From Robiginitomaculum sp. (GTDB lineage Bacteria > Pseudomonadota > Alphaproteobacteria > Caulobacterales > Maricaulaceae), in contig JAJFFS010000008.1 of NCBI GenBank assembly GCA_021776515.1, forward strand, positions 167,894-231,893: a stretch of DNA of 64,000 nt, given 5' to 3'. Positions 63,903 through 64,000 of the stretch are shown here, in pieces. Each line of letters begins with the position of its first letter. Positions within the stretch are counted from its first letter, which is position 1. Position numbers and translations under genes: made by a program. Below the pieces are notes generated by a model, which was not told the DNA's origin, did not search any database, and saw nothing but the letters and a program-made list of their open reading frames with translations.

Positions 63903-64000
63903 TTATGCGGCTATGGACATGTCCATGGCCGATTTCTGTTTTGGCGTGATACCGCCGATAGCCATATTGGGTCTTTCGTTATTGTAAGTCCAGAGCCAGT
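63903..64000 (-). CDS. IS3-family transposase OrfB, C-terminal end (runs off right edge)
   Basis: The last 31 codons on the minus strand read WLWTYNNERPNMAIGG then ITPKQKSAM and end MSIAA. This is the typical end of the DDE integrase domain of IS3-family OrfB (YNxxRPN, then GGxTPxQ). The stop is at 63903-63905. The rest of the element lies beyond the window; the outer inverted repeat is somewhere in 63760-63900 but I could not fix its edge. Confidence 0.85.
   Translation of the reverse strand, partial: WLWTYNNERPNMAIGGITPKQKSAMDMSIAA

Noticed and set aside
63746..63949. Open frame of 67 codons near the right edge
   Set aside because: It overlaps the better supported IS3 transposase end on the other strand and has no recognisable feature.

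Overview
The window reads as the chromosome of an aerobic, Gram-negative alphaproteobacterium. Supporting markers are Irr next to fabA-fabB-fabI, ChvI-ChvG followed by a PTS EIIA and HPr, a CenR-like regulator beside an L,D-transpeptidase, an NDUFA9-type complex I protein, and large TonB-dependent receptors with the DEIIVTATK plug start. No 16S gene is present, so order-level placement is inference; a marine heterotroph related to Kordiimonadales, Parvularculales or Hyphomonadales would fit. No CRISPR array and no rRNA were seen.

Left part (1-21642). After a truncated TonB receptor come a BCCT-type betaine/choline transporter, an MFS carrier and a GlxA/GbdR-like AraC regulator. A long, tightly packed gene run follows: fhs, corrinoid protein, DUF1638 protein, MetV-like protein, metF, methyl-THF:corrinoid methyltransferase, GFA-type zinc protein, RamA-like corrinoid activase, MttB-family methyltransferase, folD, fdsG, fdsB, fdsA, fdhD. 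Together these make a complete route for methyl-group oxidation. A methylated amine, probably a betaine, is demethylated onto a corrinoid and passed to THF. It is then oxidised through methylene- and formyl-THF to formate, with ATP possible at Fhs, and on to CO2 with NADH. It resembles the methyl branch of the Wood-Ljungdahl pathway run backwards in an aerobe.

Middle part (21670-50879) is mostly core genome: radC, map and a thioesterase; a second TonB receptor; the glyoxylate shunt (aceB, aceA) with a divergent ScfR/RamB-like regulator; MscS; moeB; an MBL hydrolase; a 2-hydroxyacid dehydrogenase; irr-fabABI; nrdB with DnaA-box-like sites; chvI-chvG-EIIA-HPr without the usual hprK; a thiE-like gene and a PLP-binding protein; an L,D-transpeptidase and its regulator.

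Right part (51036-61375) is a genomic island in the 3' end of tRNA-Leu(CAG). It carries a P4-type integrase, a second recombinase with AlpA and HTH/zinc-ribbon partners, a remnant of a type III Mod gene, a single-chain restriction-modification enzyme, and a translationally coupled pair: HD dNTPase plus pol-beta-type nucleotidyltransferase. Copies of a TTGGGGGTAT motif sit at both ends and flank the dNTPase/nucleotidyltransferase pair, which is the best candidate for an undescribed defence cassette. Beyond the island are an AraC regulator, a lipoprotein esterase, a dense run of GC-rich hairpins and the 3' end of an IS3-family transposase.
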